A stretch of 64,000 nt of DNA, taken from NCBI GenBank assembly GCA_963855995.1, contig OY979718.1, positions 29,979,282 through 30,043,281 of the forward strand, written 5' to 3'. This stretch comes from Muricea muricata. Lineage: Eukaryota > Cnidaria > Anthozoa > Malacalcyonacea > Plexauridae. This document shows, one piece after another, positions 23,201 through 36,700 of the stretch. Position 1 is the stretch's first letter; each line of letters starts with the position of its first letter. Under the pieces are notes generated by a model that saw nothing but the letters and a program-made list of their open reading frames with translations, had not been told where the DNA came from and searched no databases. Position numbers and translations under genes: made by a program.

Positions 23201-26200
23201 ATGTTTTCAGTGCTAAAGTGAACGAGTTGAGTGCAATGATGTACTGCAATAACGAACCTAAAAGAGACCTTCTAAATGGAAATTGCAGAACTTAGCAAGT
23301 CGGGAATCACGTTTTCGGCGCTCAAACCATCGGGATAAGCGAAATGACATGTTGAAATGAGAAACCTATAACTTGCTTGTACACTGAACACAAACGATCT
23401 TAGAACAATCAAAATCGCGTTTTAAGCGTTCTAGAAGTGATTTGAGCGTAAAAATATGCTCAAATCACCAACTTAAAATTGCCGTTTTAAATCGATCATG
23501 GTGACGTTTTAGAACTTAAAATGATGTTTTCAGTGCTAAAGTGAACGAGTTGAGCACAATAATGTACTGCAATCACGGACCTAAAAGAGACCTAATAAAT
23601 GGAAATTGCAGAACTTAGCAAGTCGGGAATCAGGTTTTCGGCGCTCAAACTATCGAGATGAGAGAAGTAACCCGTTGACATGAGAAACCGAAAACTCTCT
23701 AGTAAACTTAACAGAAACGATCTTAGAACCATCAAAATTGCGTTTTACCCATTCTAGAACGATTTGAGCGTGAAAACATGCTCAAATCACCAACTAAAAA
23801 TTGCTGTTTTAAATCGCTCAGGGTGACGTTTTAGAGCTTAAAATGATGTTTTCAGTGCTAAAGTGAACGAGTTGAGCGCAATAATGTACTGCAATGACGG
23901 ACCTAAAAGAGACCCAATAAATGGAAATTTCAGAACTTAGCAAGTCGTGAATCATGTTTTCGGCGCTCAAACTATCGAGATGAGCGAAGTAACCGGTTGG
24001 CATTAGAAACCTATAACTTTCTAGTAAACTGAACAGCAACGATCTTAGAACCATCAAAATTGCGTTTTAAGTGTTCTAGAAGCGATTTGAGCGTAAAAAC
24101 ATGCTCAAATCACCAACTAAAAATCGCCGTTTTATGTCGATCAGGGCGACGTTTTAGAGCTTAAAATGATGTTTTCAGTGCTAAAGTGAACGAGTTAAGT
24201 GCAATGATGTACTGCAATAACGGACCTAAAGGAGATCTTCTAAATGGAAATTGCAGAACTTAGCAAGTCGGGAATCACGTTTTCGGCGCTCAAAATATCG
24301 CGATAAGCGAAATGACATGTTGAAATGAGAAACCGAAAACTCTCTAGTAAACTTAACAGAAACGATCTTAGAACCATCAAAATTGCGTTTTACCCATTTT
24401 AGAACGATTTGAGCGTGAAAACATGCTCAAATCACCAACTAAAAATTGCTGTTTCAAATCGCTCAGGGTGACGTTTTAGAGCCTAAAATGATGTTTTCAG
24501 TGCTAAAGTGAACGAGTTGAGCGCAATAATGTACTGCAATGACGGACCTAAAAGAGACCCAATAAATGGAAATTGCAGAACTTAGCAAGTCGGGAATCAT
24601 GTTTTCGGCGCTCAAACTATCGAGATGAGCGAAGTAACCCGTTGACATGAGAAACCTATAACTTTCTAGTAAACTGAACAGCAACGATCTTAGAACCATC
24701 AAAATTGCGTTTTAAGTCTTCTAGAAGCGATTTGAGCGTAAAAACATGCTCAAATCACCAACTAAAAATCGCCGTTTTATGTCGATCAGGGCGACGTTTT
24801 AGAGCTTAAAATGATGTTTTCAGTGCTAAAGTGAACGAGTTAAGTGCAATGATGTACTGCAATAACGGACCTAAAGGAGATCTTCTAAATGGAAATTGCA
24901 GAACTTAGCAAGTCGGGAATCACGTTTTCGGCGCTCAAAATATCGCGATAAGCGAAATGACATGTTGAAATGAGAAACCGAAAACTCTCTAGTAAACTTA
25001 ACAGAAACGATCTTAGAACCATCAAAATTGCGTTTTACCCATTTTAGAACGATTTGAGCGTGAAAACATGCTCAAATCACCAACTAAAAATTGCTGTTTC
25101 AAATCGCTCAGGGTGACGTTTTAGAGCCTAAAATGATGTTTTCAGTGCTAAAGTGAACGAGTTGAGCGCAATAATGTACTGCAATGACGGACCTAAAAGA
25201 GACCCAATAAATGGAAATTGCAGAACTTAGCAAGTCGGGAATCATGTTTTCGGCGCTCAAACTATCGAGATGAGCGAAGTAACCCGTTGACATGAGAAAC
25301 CTATAACTTTCTAGTAAACTGAACAGCAACGATCTTAGAACCATCAAAATTGCGTTTTAAGTGTTCTAGAAGCGATTTGAGCGTAAAAACATGCTCAAAT
25401 CACCAACTAAAAATCGCCGTTTTATGTCGATCAGGGCGACGTTTTAGAGCTTAAAATGATATTTTCAGTGCTAAAGTGAACGAGTTGAGTGCAATGATGT
25501 ACTGCAATAACGGACCTAAAAGAGACCTTCTAAATGGAAATTGCAGAACTTAGCAAGTCGGGAATCACGTTTTCGGCGCTCAAAATATCGGGATAAGCGA
25601 AATTACATGTTGAAATGAGAAACCTATAACTTGCTTTTACACTGAACAGAAACGATCTTAGAACTATAAAAATCGCGTTTTAAGCGCTCTAGAAGCGATT
25701 TGAACGTAAAAACATGCTGAATCACCAACGAGAAGTTGCTGTTTTAAATCGATCAGGGTGACGTTTTAGAGCTTAAAATGATGTTTTCAGTGCTAAAGTG
25801 AACGAGTTCAGCGCAATGATGTACTGCAATCACGGACCTAAAAGAGACCTTCTAAATGGTAATTGCAGAACTTAGCAAGTTGGGAATCAGGTTTTTGGCG
25901 CTCAAACCAACGGGATGAGCGAAATGACATGTTGAAATGAGAAACCTATAACTTGCTTGTAAACTGAAAAGAAACGATCTTAGAACAATCAAAATCGCGT
26001 TTTAAGCGTTCTAGAAGTGATTTGAGCGTAAAAATACGCTCAAATCACCAACTTAAAATTGCCCTTTCAAATCGATCAGGGTGACGTTTTAGAACTTAAA
26101 ATGATGTTTTCAGTGCTAAAGTGAACGAGTTGAGCGCAATGATGTACTGCAATCACGGACCTAAAAGAGACCTAATAAATGGTAATTGCAGAACTTAGCA

Positions 26201-29008
26201 AGTTGAGAATCATGTTTTAGGCGCTCAAACCTACGGGATGAGCGAAATGACATGTTGAAATGAGAAACCTATAACTTGCTTGTAAACTGAAAAGAAACGA
26301 TCTTAGAACAATCAAAATCGCGTTTTAAGCGTTCTAGAAGTGATTTGAGCGTAAAAATATGCTCAAATCACCAACTTAAAATTGCCGTTTTAAATCGATC
26401 AGGGTGACGTTTTAGAACTTAAAATGATGTTTTCTGTGCTAAAGTGAACGAGTTGAGCGCAATAACGTACTGCAATGACGGACCTGAAAGAGACACAATA
26501 AATGGAAATTGCAGAACTTAGCAAGTCGGGAATCAGGTTTTCGGCGCTCAAACTATCGAGATGAGCGAAGTAACCCGTTGACATGAGAAACCGAAAACTC
26601 TCTAGTAAACTTAACAGAAACGATCTTAGAACCATCAAAATTGCGTTTTACCCATTCTAGAACGATTTGAGCGTGAAAACATGCTCAAATCACCCACTAA
26701 AAATTGCTGTTTTAAATCGCTCAGGGTGACGTTTTAGAGGTTAAAATGATGTTTTCAGTGCTAAAGTGAACGAGTTGAGCGCAATAATGTACTGCAATGA
26801 CGGACCTAAAAGAGACCCAATAAATGGAAATTGCAGAACTTAGCAAGTCGGGAATCATGTTTTCGGCGCTCAAACTATCGAGATGAGCGAAGTAACCCGT
26901 TGACAAAAGAAACCTATAACTTTCTAGTAAACTGAACAGCAACGATCTTAGAACCATCAAAATTGCGTTTTAAGTGTTCTAGAAGCGATTTGAGCGTAAA
27001 AACATGCTCAAATCACCAACTAAAAATCGCCGTTTTATGTCGATCAGGGCGACGTTTTAGAGCTTAAAATGATGTTTTCAGTGCTAAAGTGAACGAGTTG
27101 AGTGCAATGATGTACTGCAATAACGGACCTAAAAGAGACCTTCTAAATGGAAATTGCAGAACTTAGCAAGTCGGGAATCACGTTTTCGGCGCTCAAACCA
27201 TCGGGATAAGTGAAATGACATGTTGAAATGAGAAACCTATAACTTGCTTGTACACTGAACAGAAACGATCTTAGAACTATAAAAATCGCGTTTTAAGCGC
27301 TCTAGAAGCGATTTGAACGTAAAAACCTGCTGAAATCACCAACGAAAAGTTGCTTTTTTAAATCGATCAGGGTTACGTTTTAGAGCTTAAAGTGATGTTT
27401 TCAGTGCTAAAGTGAACGAGTTGAGCGCAATAATGTACTGCAATCACGGACCTAAAAGAGACCTAATAAATGGAAATTGGAGAACTTAGCAAGTCGGGAA
27501 TCAGGTTTTCGGCGCTCAAACTATCGAGATGAGCGAAGTAACCCGTTGACATGAGAAACCTATAACTCTCTTGTAAACTGAAAAGAAACGATCTTAGAAC
27601 TAGCAAAATTGCGTTTTAAGTGTTCTAGAAGCGATTTGAGCGTAAAAACATGCTCAAATCACTAACTTAAAATCGCCGATTTAAATCGATCAGGGTGACG
27701 TTTTAGAGCTTAAAATGATGTTTTCAATGCTAAAGTGAACGAGTTGAAGGCAATGATGTACTGCAATCACGGACCTAAAAGAGACCTTCTAAATGGTAAT
27801 TGCAGAACTTAGCAAGTTATGAATCAGGTTTTTGGCGCTCAAACCTACGGGATGAGCGAAATGACATGTTGAAATGAGAAACCTTTAACTTGCTTGTAAA
27901 GTGAAAAGAAACGATCTTAGAACAATCAAAATCGCGTTTTAAGCGTTCTAGAAGTGATTTGAGCGTAAAAATACGCTCAAATCACCAACTTAAAATTGCC
28001 GTTTTAAATCGATCAGGGTGACGTTTTAGAACTTAAAATGATGTTTTCTGTGCTAAAGTGAACGAGTTGAGCGCAATAACGTACTGCAATGACGGACCTG
28101 AAAGAGACACAATAAATGGAAATTGCAGAACTTAGGAAGTCGGGAATCAGGTTTTCGGCGCTCAAACTATCGAGATGAGCGAAGTAACCCGTTGACATGA
28201 GAAACCGAAAACTCTCTAGTAAACTTAACAGAAACGATCTTAGAACCATCAAAATTGCGTTTTACCCATTCTAGAACGATTTGAGCGTGAAAACATGCTC
28301 AAATCACCAACTAAAAATTGCTGTTTTAAATCGCTCAGGGTGAAGTTTTAGAGCTTAAAATGATGTTTTCAGTGCTAAAGTGAACGAGTTGAGCGCAATA
28401 ATGTACTGCAATGACGGACCTAAAAGAGACCCAATAAATGGAAATTGCAGAACTTAGCAAGTCGGGAATCATGTTTTCGGCGCTCAAACTATCGAGATGA
28501 GCGAAGTAACCCGTTGACATAAGAAACCTAAAACTTTCTAGTAAACTGAACAGCAACGATCTTAGAACCATCAAAATTGCGTTTTAAGTGTTCTAGAAGC
28601 GATTTGAGCGTAAAAACATGCTCAAATCACCAACTAAAAATCGCCATTTTATGTCGATCAGGGCGACGTTTTAGAGCTTAAAATGATGTTTTCAGTGCTA
28701 AAGTGAACGAGTTGAGTGCAATGATGTACTGCAATAACGGACCTAAAAGAGACCTTCTAAATGGAAATTGCAGAACTTAGCAAGTCTAGAATCACGTTTT
28801 CGGCGCTCAAACCATCGGGATAAGCGAAATGACATGTTGAAATGAGAAACCTATAACTTGCTTGTACACTGAACAGAAACGATCTTAGAACTATAAAAAT
28901 CGCGTTTTAAGCGCTCTAGAAGCGATTTGAACGTAAAAACATGCTGAAATCACCAACGAAAAGTTGCTGTTTTAAATCGATCAGGGTGACGTTTTAGAGC
29001 TTAAAATG
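20299..29008 (+). repeat. Giant tandem repeat, copy B (8,710 bp, 27 monomers)
   Basis: Follows copy A at offset 9,679 up to about 24,700, then at 10,324 (two extra monomers), then effectively at 8,710 (five fewer) to its end. The net length is 30+2-5 = 27 monomers. The end is placed where the match to 20,298 and beyond stops: copy A continues into CATATAAATGG, whereas after B comes CACAGACC with ACGTAATAAATGG near 29,060. Differences from A also include AATACGCTC for AATATGCTC near 26,034. Confidence 0.85.
24075..25364 (+). repeat. Two-monomer tandem duplication (2 x 645 bp) present only in copy B
   Basis: The rare AGTTAAGTGCAATG with AAAGGAGATC, the CAAAATATCGCGATAAG variant and the CTGTTTCAAATCGC variant each occur twice, 645 bp apart (24,195/24,840 and so on), but once in copy A (from about 14,515). 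The end state is uneven: copy A and the first unit have AAGTCTTCTAG (15,035; 24,714) and the second unit has AAGTGTTCTAG (25,359). The exchange partner therefore probably differed slightly from A. Confidence 0.85.
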
Positions 29009-32000
29009 ATGTTTTCAGTGCTAAAGTGAACGAGTTGAGCGCAATAATGTACTGCAATCACAGACCTAAAAGAGACGTAATAAATGGAAATTGCAGAACT
29101 TAGCAAGTCGGGAATCAGGTTTTAGGCGCTCAAATTATCGAGATGAGCGAAGTAACCCGTTGACATGAGAAACCTATAACTCTCTTGTAAACTGAAAAGA
29201 AACGATCTTAGAAGCATCAAAATTGCGTTTTACCCGTTCTAGAACGATTTGAGCGTGAAAACATGCTCAAATCACCAACTTAAAATCGCCGTTTTAAATC
29301 GATCAGGGTGACGTTTTAGAGCTTAAAATGATGTTTTCAGTGCTAAAGTGAACGAGTTGAGCGCAATGATGTACTGCATTCACGGACCTAAAAGAGACCT
29401 TCTAAATTGAAATTGCAGAACTAAGCATGTCGGGAATCATATTTTCGGCTCTCAAACCATCGAGATTAGCAAAATAACACCTTGACATGAGAAACGTAGA
29501 GCTTACTTGTGAAATGAGAAGAAACGATCTTAGAACCATCAAAATCGCGTTTTAAGCGTTCTAGAAGCGATTTGAGCGTAAAAATAATCTCAAATCACCA
29601 ACTAAAAGTTGCCGTTTTAAATCAATCAGGGTGACGTTTTAAAGCTTAAAATGATGTTTTCAGTGCTAAAGTGAACGAGTTGAGCGCAATGATGTACTGC
29701 AATGACGGACCTAAAAGAGACCCAATAAATGGAAATTGCAGAACTTAGCAAGTCGGGAATCATGTTTTCGGCGCTCAAACTATCGAGATGAGCGAAGTAA
29801 CCCGTTGACATGAGAAACCGAAAACTCTCTAGTAAACTTAACAGAAACGATCTTAGAACCATCAAAATTGCGTTTTACCCATTCTAGAACGATTTGAGCG
29901 TGAAAACATGCTCAAATCACCAACTAAAAATTGCTGTTTTAAATCGCTCAGGGTGACGTTTTAGAGCTTAAAGTGATGTTTTCAGTGCTAAAGTGAACGA
30001 GTTGAGCGCAATAATGTACTGCAATGACGGACCTAAAAGAGACCCAATAAATGGAAATTGCAGAACTTAGCAAGTCGGGAATCATGTTTTCGGCGGTCAA
30101 ACTATCGAGATGAGCGAAGTAACCCGTTGACATAAGAAACCTATAACTTTCTAGTAAACTGAACAGCAACGATCTTAGAACCACCAAAATTGCGTTTTAA
30201 GTGTTCTAGAAGCGATTTGAGCGTAAAAACATGCTCAAATCACCAACTAAAAATCGCCGTTTTATGTCGATCAGGGCGACGTTTTAGAGCTTAAAATGAT
30301 GTTTTCAGTGCTAAAGTGAACGAGTTGAGTGCAATGATGTACTGCAATAACGGACCTAAAAGAGACCTTCTAAATGGAAATTGCAGAACTTAGCAAGTCG
30401 GGAATCACGTTTTCGGCGCTCAAACCATCGGGATAAGCGAAATGACATGTTGAAATGAAAAACCTATAACTTGCTTGTACACTGAACAGAAACGATCTTA
30501 GAACTATAAAAATCGCGTTTTAAGCGCTCTAGAAGCGATTTGAACGTAAAAACATGCTGAAATCACCAACGAAAAGTTGCTGTTTTAAATCGATCAGGGT
30601 GACGTTTTAGAGCTTAAAATTATGTTTTCAGTGCTAAAGTGAACGAGTTGAGCGCAATAATGTACTGCAATCACGGACCTAAAAGAGACCTAATAAATGG
30701 AAATTGCAGAACTTAGCAAGTCGGGAATCAGGTTTTCGGCGCTCAAATTATCGAGATGAGCGAAGTAACCCGTTGACATGAGAAACCTATAACTCTCTTG
30801 TAAACTGAAAAGAAACGATCTTAGAAGCATCAAAATTGCGTTTTACCCGTTCTAGAACGATTTGAGCGTGAAAACATGCTCAAATCACCAACTTAAAATC
30901 GCCGTTTTAAATCGATCAGGGTGACGTTTTAGAGCTTAAAATGATGTTTTCAGTGCTAAAGTGAACGAGTTGAACGCAATGATGTACTGCAATCACGGAC
31001 CTAAAAGAGACCTTCTAAATGGTAATTGCAGAACTTAGCAAGTTGGGAATCAGGTTTTTGGCGCTCAAACCTACGGGATGAGCGAAATGACATGTTGAAA
31101 TGAGAAACCTATAACTTGCTTGTAAACTGAAAAGAAACGATCTTAGAACAATCAAAATCGCGTTTTAAGCGTTCTAGAAGTGATTTGAGCGTAAAAATAC
31201 GCTCAAATCACCAACTTAAAATTGCCGTTTTAAATCGATCAGGGTGACGTTTTAGAACTTAAAATGATGTTTTCTGTGCTAAAGTGAACGAGTTGAGCGC
31301 AATAACGTACTGCAATGACGGACCTGAAAGAGACACAATAAATGGAAATTGCAGAACTTAGCAAGTCGGGAATCAGGTTTTCGGCGCTCAAACTATCGAG
31401 ATGAGCGAAGTAACCCGTTGACATGAGAAACCGAAAACTCTCTAGTAAACTTAACAGAAACGATCTTAGAACCATCAAAATTGCGTTTTACCCATTCTAG
31501 AACGATTTGAGCGTGAAAACATGCTCAAATCACCAACTAAAAATTGCTGTTTTAAATCGCTCAGGGTGACGTTTTAGAGCTTAAAATGATGTTTTCAGTG
31601 GTAAAGTGAACGAGTTGAGCGCAATAATGTACTGCAATGACGGACCTAAAAGAGACCCAATAAATGGAAATTGCAGAACTTAGCAAGTCGGGAATCATGT
31701 TTTCGGCGCTCAAACTATCGAGATGAGCGAAGTAACCCGTTGACATAAGAAACCTATAACTTTCTAGTAAACTGAACAGCAACGATCTTAGAACCATCAA
31801 AATTGCGTTTTAAGTGTTCTAGAAGCGATTTGAGCGTAAAAACATGCTCAAATCACCAACTAAAAATCGCCGTTTTATGTCGATCAGGGCGACGTTTTAG
31901 AGCTTAAAATGATGTTTTCAGTGCTAAAGTGAACGAGTTGAGTGCAATGATGTACTGCAATAACGGACCTAAAAGAGACCTTCTAAATGGAAATTGCAGA

Positions 32001-32851
32001 ACTTAGCAAGTCGGGAATCACGTTTTCGGCGCTCAAACCATCGGGATAAGCGAAATGACATGTTGAAATGAAAAACCTATAACTTGCTTGTACACTGAAC
32101 AGAAACGATCTTAGAACTATAAAAATCGCGTTTTAAGCGCTCTAGAAGCGATTTGAACGTAAAAACATGCTGAAATCACCAACGAAAAGTTGCTGTTTTA
32201 AATCGATCAGGGTGACGTTTTAGAGCTTAAAATGATGTTTTCAGTGCTAAAGTGAACGAGTTGAGCGCAATAATGTACTGCAATCACGGACCTAAAAGAG
32301 ACCTAATAAATGGAAATTGCAGAACTTAGCAAGTCGGGAATCAGGTTTTCGGCGCTCAAATTATCGAGATGAGCGAAGTAACCCGTTGACATGAGAAACC
32401 TATAACTCTCTTGTAAACTGAAAAGAAACGATCTTAGAAGCATCAAAATTTCGTTTTACCCGTTCTAGAACGATTTGAGCGTGAAAACATGCTCAAATCA
32501 CAAACTTAAAATCGCCGTTTTAAATCGATCAGGGTGACGTTTTAGAGCTTAAAATGATGTTTTCAGTGCTAAAGTGAACGAGTTGAGCGCAATGATGTAC
32601 TGCATTCACGGACCTAAAAGAGACCTTCTAAATTGAAATTGCAGAACTAAGCATGTCGGGAATCATATATTCGGCTCTCAAACCATCGAGATTAGCAAAA
32701 TAACACCTTGACATGAGAAACGTAGAGCTTACTTGTGAAATGAGAAGAAACGATCTTAGAACCATCAAAATCGCGTTTTAAGCGTTCTAGAAGCGATTTG
32801 AGCGTAAAAATAATCTCAAATCACCAACTAAAAGTTGCCGTTTTAAATCAA
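26399..32851 (+). repeat. Run of four 5-mer HOR units
   Basis: Units start at 26,399, 28,013, 29,626 and 31,239, each 1,613-1,614 bp in the order a-b-c-d-e. The second and fourth have e' in the last place (near 29,400 and 32,630); the first and third have the e type with AAATGGTAATTG and CCTACGGG. In the third unit the a monomer is a hybrid: its front half resembles the x monomer of the e' module (AATGACGG, CCCAATAAATGG) and its Z half is type a (ACCGAAAACTC). This is the clearest display of the basic HOR in the window. Confidence 0.85.
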
Positions 32852-33527
32852 TCAGGGTGACGTTTTAAAGCTTAAAATGATGTTTTCAGTGCTAAAGTGA
32901 ACGAGTTGAGCGCAATGATGTACTGCAATGACGGACTTAAAAGAGACCCAGTAAATGGAAATTGCAGAACTTAGCAAGTCGGGAATCATGTTTTCGGCGC
33001 TCAAACTATTGAGATGAGCGAAGTAACCCGTTGACATGAGAAACCTATAACTCTCTTGTAAACTGAACAGCAACGATCTTAGAACCATCAAAATTGCGTT
33101 TTAAGTGTTCTAGAAGCGATTTGAGCGTAAAAACATGCTCAAATCACCAACTAAAAATCGCCGTTTTATGTCAATCAGGGCGACGTTTTAGAGCTTAAAA
33201 TGATGTTTTCAGTGCTAAAGTGAACGAGTTGAGTGGAATGATGTACTGCATTCACGGACCTAAAAGAGACCTTCTAAATTGAAATTGCAGAACTAAGCAT
33301 GTCGGGAATCATATTTTCGGCTCTCAAACCATCGAGATTAGCAAAATAACACCTTGACATGAGAAACGTAGAGCTTACTTGTGAAATGAGAGGAAGCGAT
33401 CTTAGAACTATCAAAATCGCGTTTTAAGCGTTCTAGAAGCGATTTGAGCGTAAAAATATGCTCAAATCACCAACTAAAAGTTGCCGTTTTAAATCAATCA
33501 GGGTGACGTTTTAAAGCTTAAAATTAT
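32559..33527 (+). repeat. e'-x-e' module, copy 2 (969 bp)
   Basis: Matches 9,008-9,976 at offset 23,551 (73 monomers), with the same CCCAGTAAATGG centre. Small differences include CATATATTCGG (32,664) and AGAGGAAGCG (33,389). It is followed by the AAAAAAGACC monomer, as in copy 1. Confidence 0.82.
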
Positions 33528-33700
33528 GTTTTCAGTGCTAAAGTAAACGAGTTCAGCGTAATGATGTACTGCATTCACGGACCTAAAAAAGACCTAATAA
33601 ATGGAAATTGCAGAACTTAGCAAATCGGGAATCATGTTTTCTGCGCTCAAACTATCGAGATGAGCGAAGTAACCCGTTGACATGAGAAACCTATAACTCT

Positions 33701-36700
33701 CTTGTAAACTGAAAAGAAACGATCTTAGAACAATCAAAATCGCGTTTTAAGCGTTCTAGAAGTGATTTGAGCGTAAAAATACGCTCAAATCACCAACTTA
33801 AAATTGCCGTTTTAAATCGATCAGGGTGACGTTTTAGAACTTAAAATGATGTTTTCTGTGCTAAAGTGAACGAGTTGAGCGCAATAACGTACTGCAATGA
33901 CGGACCTGAAAGAGACACAATAAATGGAAATTGCAGAACTTAGCAAGTCGGGAATCAGGTTTTCGGCGCTCAAACTATCGAGATGAGCGAAGTAACCCGT
34001 TGACATGAGAAACCGAAAACTCTCTAGTAAACTTAATAGAAACGATCTTAGAACCATCAAAATTGCGTTTTACCCATTCTAGAACGATTTAAGCGTGAAA
34101 ACATGCTCAAATCACCAACTAAAAATTCCTGTTTTAAATCGCTCAGGGTGACGTTTTAGAGCTTAAAATGATGTTTTCAGTGCTAAAGTGAACGAGTTGA
34201 GCGCAATAATGTACTGCAATGACGGACCTAAAAGAGACCATATAAATGGAAATTGCAGAACTTAGCAAGTCGGGAATCATGTTTTCGGCGCTCAAACTAT
34301 CGAGATGAGCGAAGTAACCCGTTGACATGAGAAACCTATAACTCTCTTGTAAACTGAAAAGAAACGATCTTAGAACCAGCAAAATTGCGTTTTAAGTGTT
34401 CTAGAAGCGATTTGAGCGTAAAAACATGCTCAAATCACTAACTTAAAATCGTCGTTTTAAATCCATCAGGGTGACGTTTTAGAGCTTAAAATGATGTTTT
34501 CAGTGCTAAAGTGAACGAGTTGAGCGCAATGATGTACTGCAATCACGGACCTAAAAGAGACCTTCTAAATGGAAATTGCAGAACTTAGCAAGTCGGGAAT
34601 CACGTTTTCGGCGCTCAAACCATCGGGATAAGCGAAATGACATGTTGAAATGAGAAACCTATAACTTGCTTGTACACTGAACAGAAACGATCTTAGAACT
34701 ATAAAAATCGCGTTTTAAGCGCTCTAGAAGCGATTTGAACGTAAAAACATGCTGAAATCACCAACGAAAAGTTGCTTTTTTAAATCGATCAGGGTGACGT
34801 TTTAGAGCTTAAAATGATGTTTTCAGTGCTAAAGTGAACGAGTTGAGCGCAATAATGTACTGCAATCACGGACCTAAAAGAGACCTAATAAATGGAAATT
34901 GGAGAACTTAGCAAGTCGGGAATCAGGTTTTCGGCGCTCAAACTATCGAGATGAGCGAAGTAACCCGTTGACATGAGAAACCTATAACTCTCTTGTAAAC
35001 TGAAAAGAAACGATCTTAGAACCAGCAAAATTGCGTTTTAAGTGTTCTAGAAGCGATTTGAGCGTAAAAACATGCTCAAATCACTAACTTAAAATCGCCG
35101 TTTTAAATCGATCAGGGTGACGTTTTAGAGCTTAAAATGATGTTTTCAGTGCTAAAGTGAACGAGTTGAACGCAATGATGTACTGCAATCACGGACCTAA
35201 AAGAGACCTTCTAAATGGTAATTGCAGAACTTAGCAAGTTGGGAATCAGGTTTTTGGCGCTCAAACCTACGGGATGAGCGAAATGACATGTTTAAATGAG
35301 AAACCTATAACTTGCTTGTAAACTGAAAAGAAACGATCTTAGAACAATCAAAATCGCGTTTTAAGCGTTCTAGAAGTGATTTGAGCGTAAAAATACGCTC
35401 AAATCACCAACTTAAAATTGCCGTTTTAAATCGATCAGGGTGACGTTTTAGAACTTAAAATGATGTTTTCTGTGCTAAAGTGAACGAGTTGAGCGCAATA
35501 ACGTACTGCAATGACGGACCTGAAAGAGACACAATAAATGGAAATTGCAGAACTTAGCAAGTCGGGAATCAGGTTTTCGGCGCTCAAACTATCGAGATGA
35601 GCGAAGTAACCCGTTGACATGAGAAACCGAAAACTCTCTAGTAAACTTAATAGAAACGATCTTAGAACCATCAAAATTGCGTTTTACCCATTCTAGAACG
35701 ATTTAAGCGTGAAAACATGCTCAAATCACCAACTAAAAATTCCTGTTTTAAATCGCTCAGGGTGACGTTTTAGAGCTTAAAATGATGTTTTCAGTGCTAA
35801 AGTGAACGAGTTGAGCGCAATAATGTACTGCAATGACGGACCTAAAAGAGACCATATAAATGGAAATTGCAGAACTTAGCAAGTCGGGAATCAGGTTTTC
35901 GGCGCTCAAATTATCAAGATGAGCGAAGTAACCCGTTGACATGAGAAACCTATAACTCTCTTGTAAACTGAAAAGAAACGATCTTAGAAGCATCAAAATT
36001 TCGTTTTACCCGTTCTAGAACGATTTGAGCGTGAAAACATGCTCAAATCACAAACTTAAAATCGCCGTTTTAAATCGATCAGGGTGACGTTTTAGAGCTT
36101 AAAATGATGTTTTCAGTGCTAAAGTGAACGAGTTGAGCGCAATGATGTACTGCATTCACGGACCTAAAAGAGACCTTCTAAATTGAAATTTAGAACTAAG
36201 CATGTCGGGAATCATATTTTCGGCTCTCAAACCATCGAGATTAGCAAAATAACACCTTGACATGAGAAACGTAGAGCTTACTTGTGAAATGAGAAGGAAC
36301 GATCTTAGAACCATCAAAATCGCGTTTTAAGCGTTCTAGAAGCGATTTGAGCGTAAAAATAATCTCAAATCACCAACTAAAAGTTGCCGTTTTAAATCAA
36401 TCAGGGTGACGTTTTAAAGCTTAAAATGATCTTTTCAGTGCTAAAGTGAACGAGTTGAGCGCAATGATGTACTGCAATGACGGACTTAAAAGAGACCCAG
36501 TAAATGGAAATTGCAGAACTTAGCAAGTCGGGAATCATGTTTTCGGCGCTCAAACTATCGAGATGAGCGAAGTAACCCGTTGACATGAGAAACCTATAAC
36601 TCTCTTGTAAACTGAACAGCAACGATCTTAGAACCATCAAAATTGCGTTTTAAGTGTTCTAGAAGCGATTTGAACGTAAAAACATGCTCAAATCACCAAC

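Noticed and set aside
10620..29008. Reading the A/B duplication, or other near-identical blocks, as an assembly error.
   Set aside because: Not excluded, but A and B differ by independent substitutions and by different whole-monomer edits, which an assembler duplicating one sequence would not create. Long reads would settle it.
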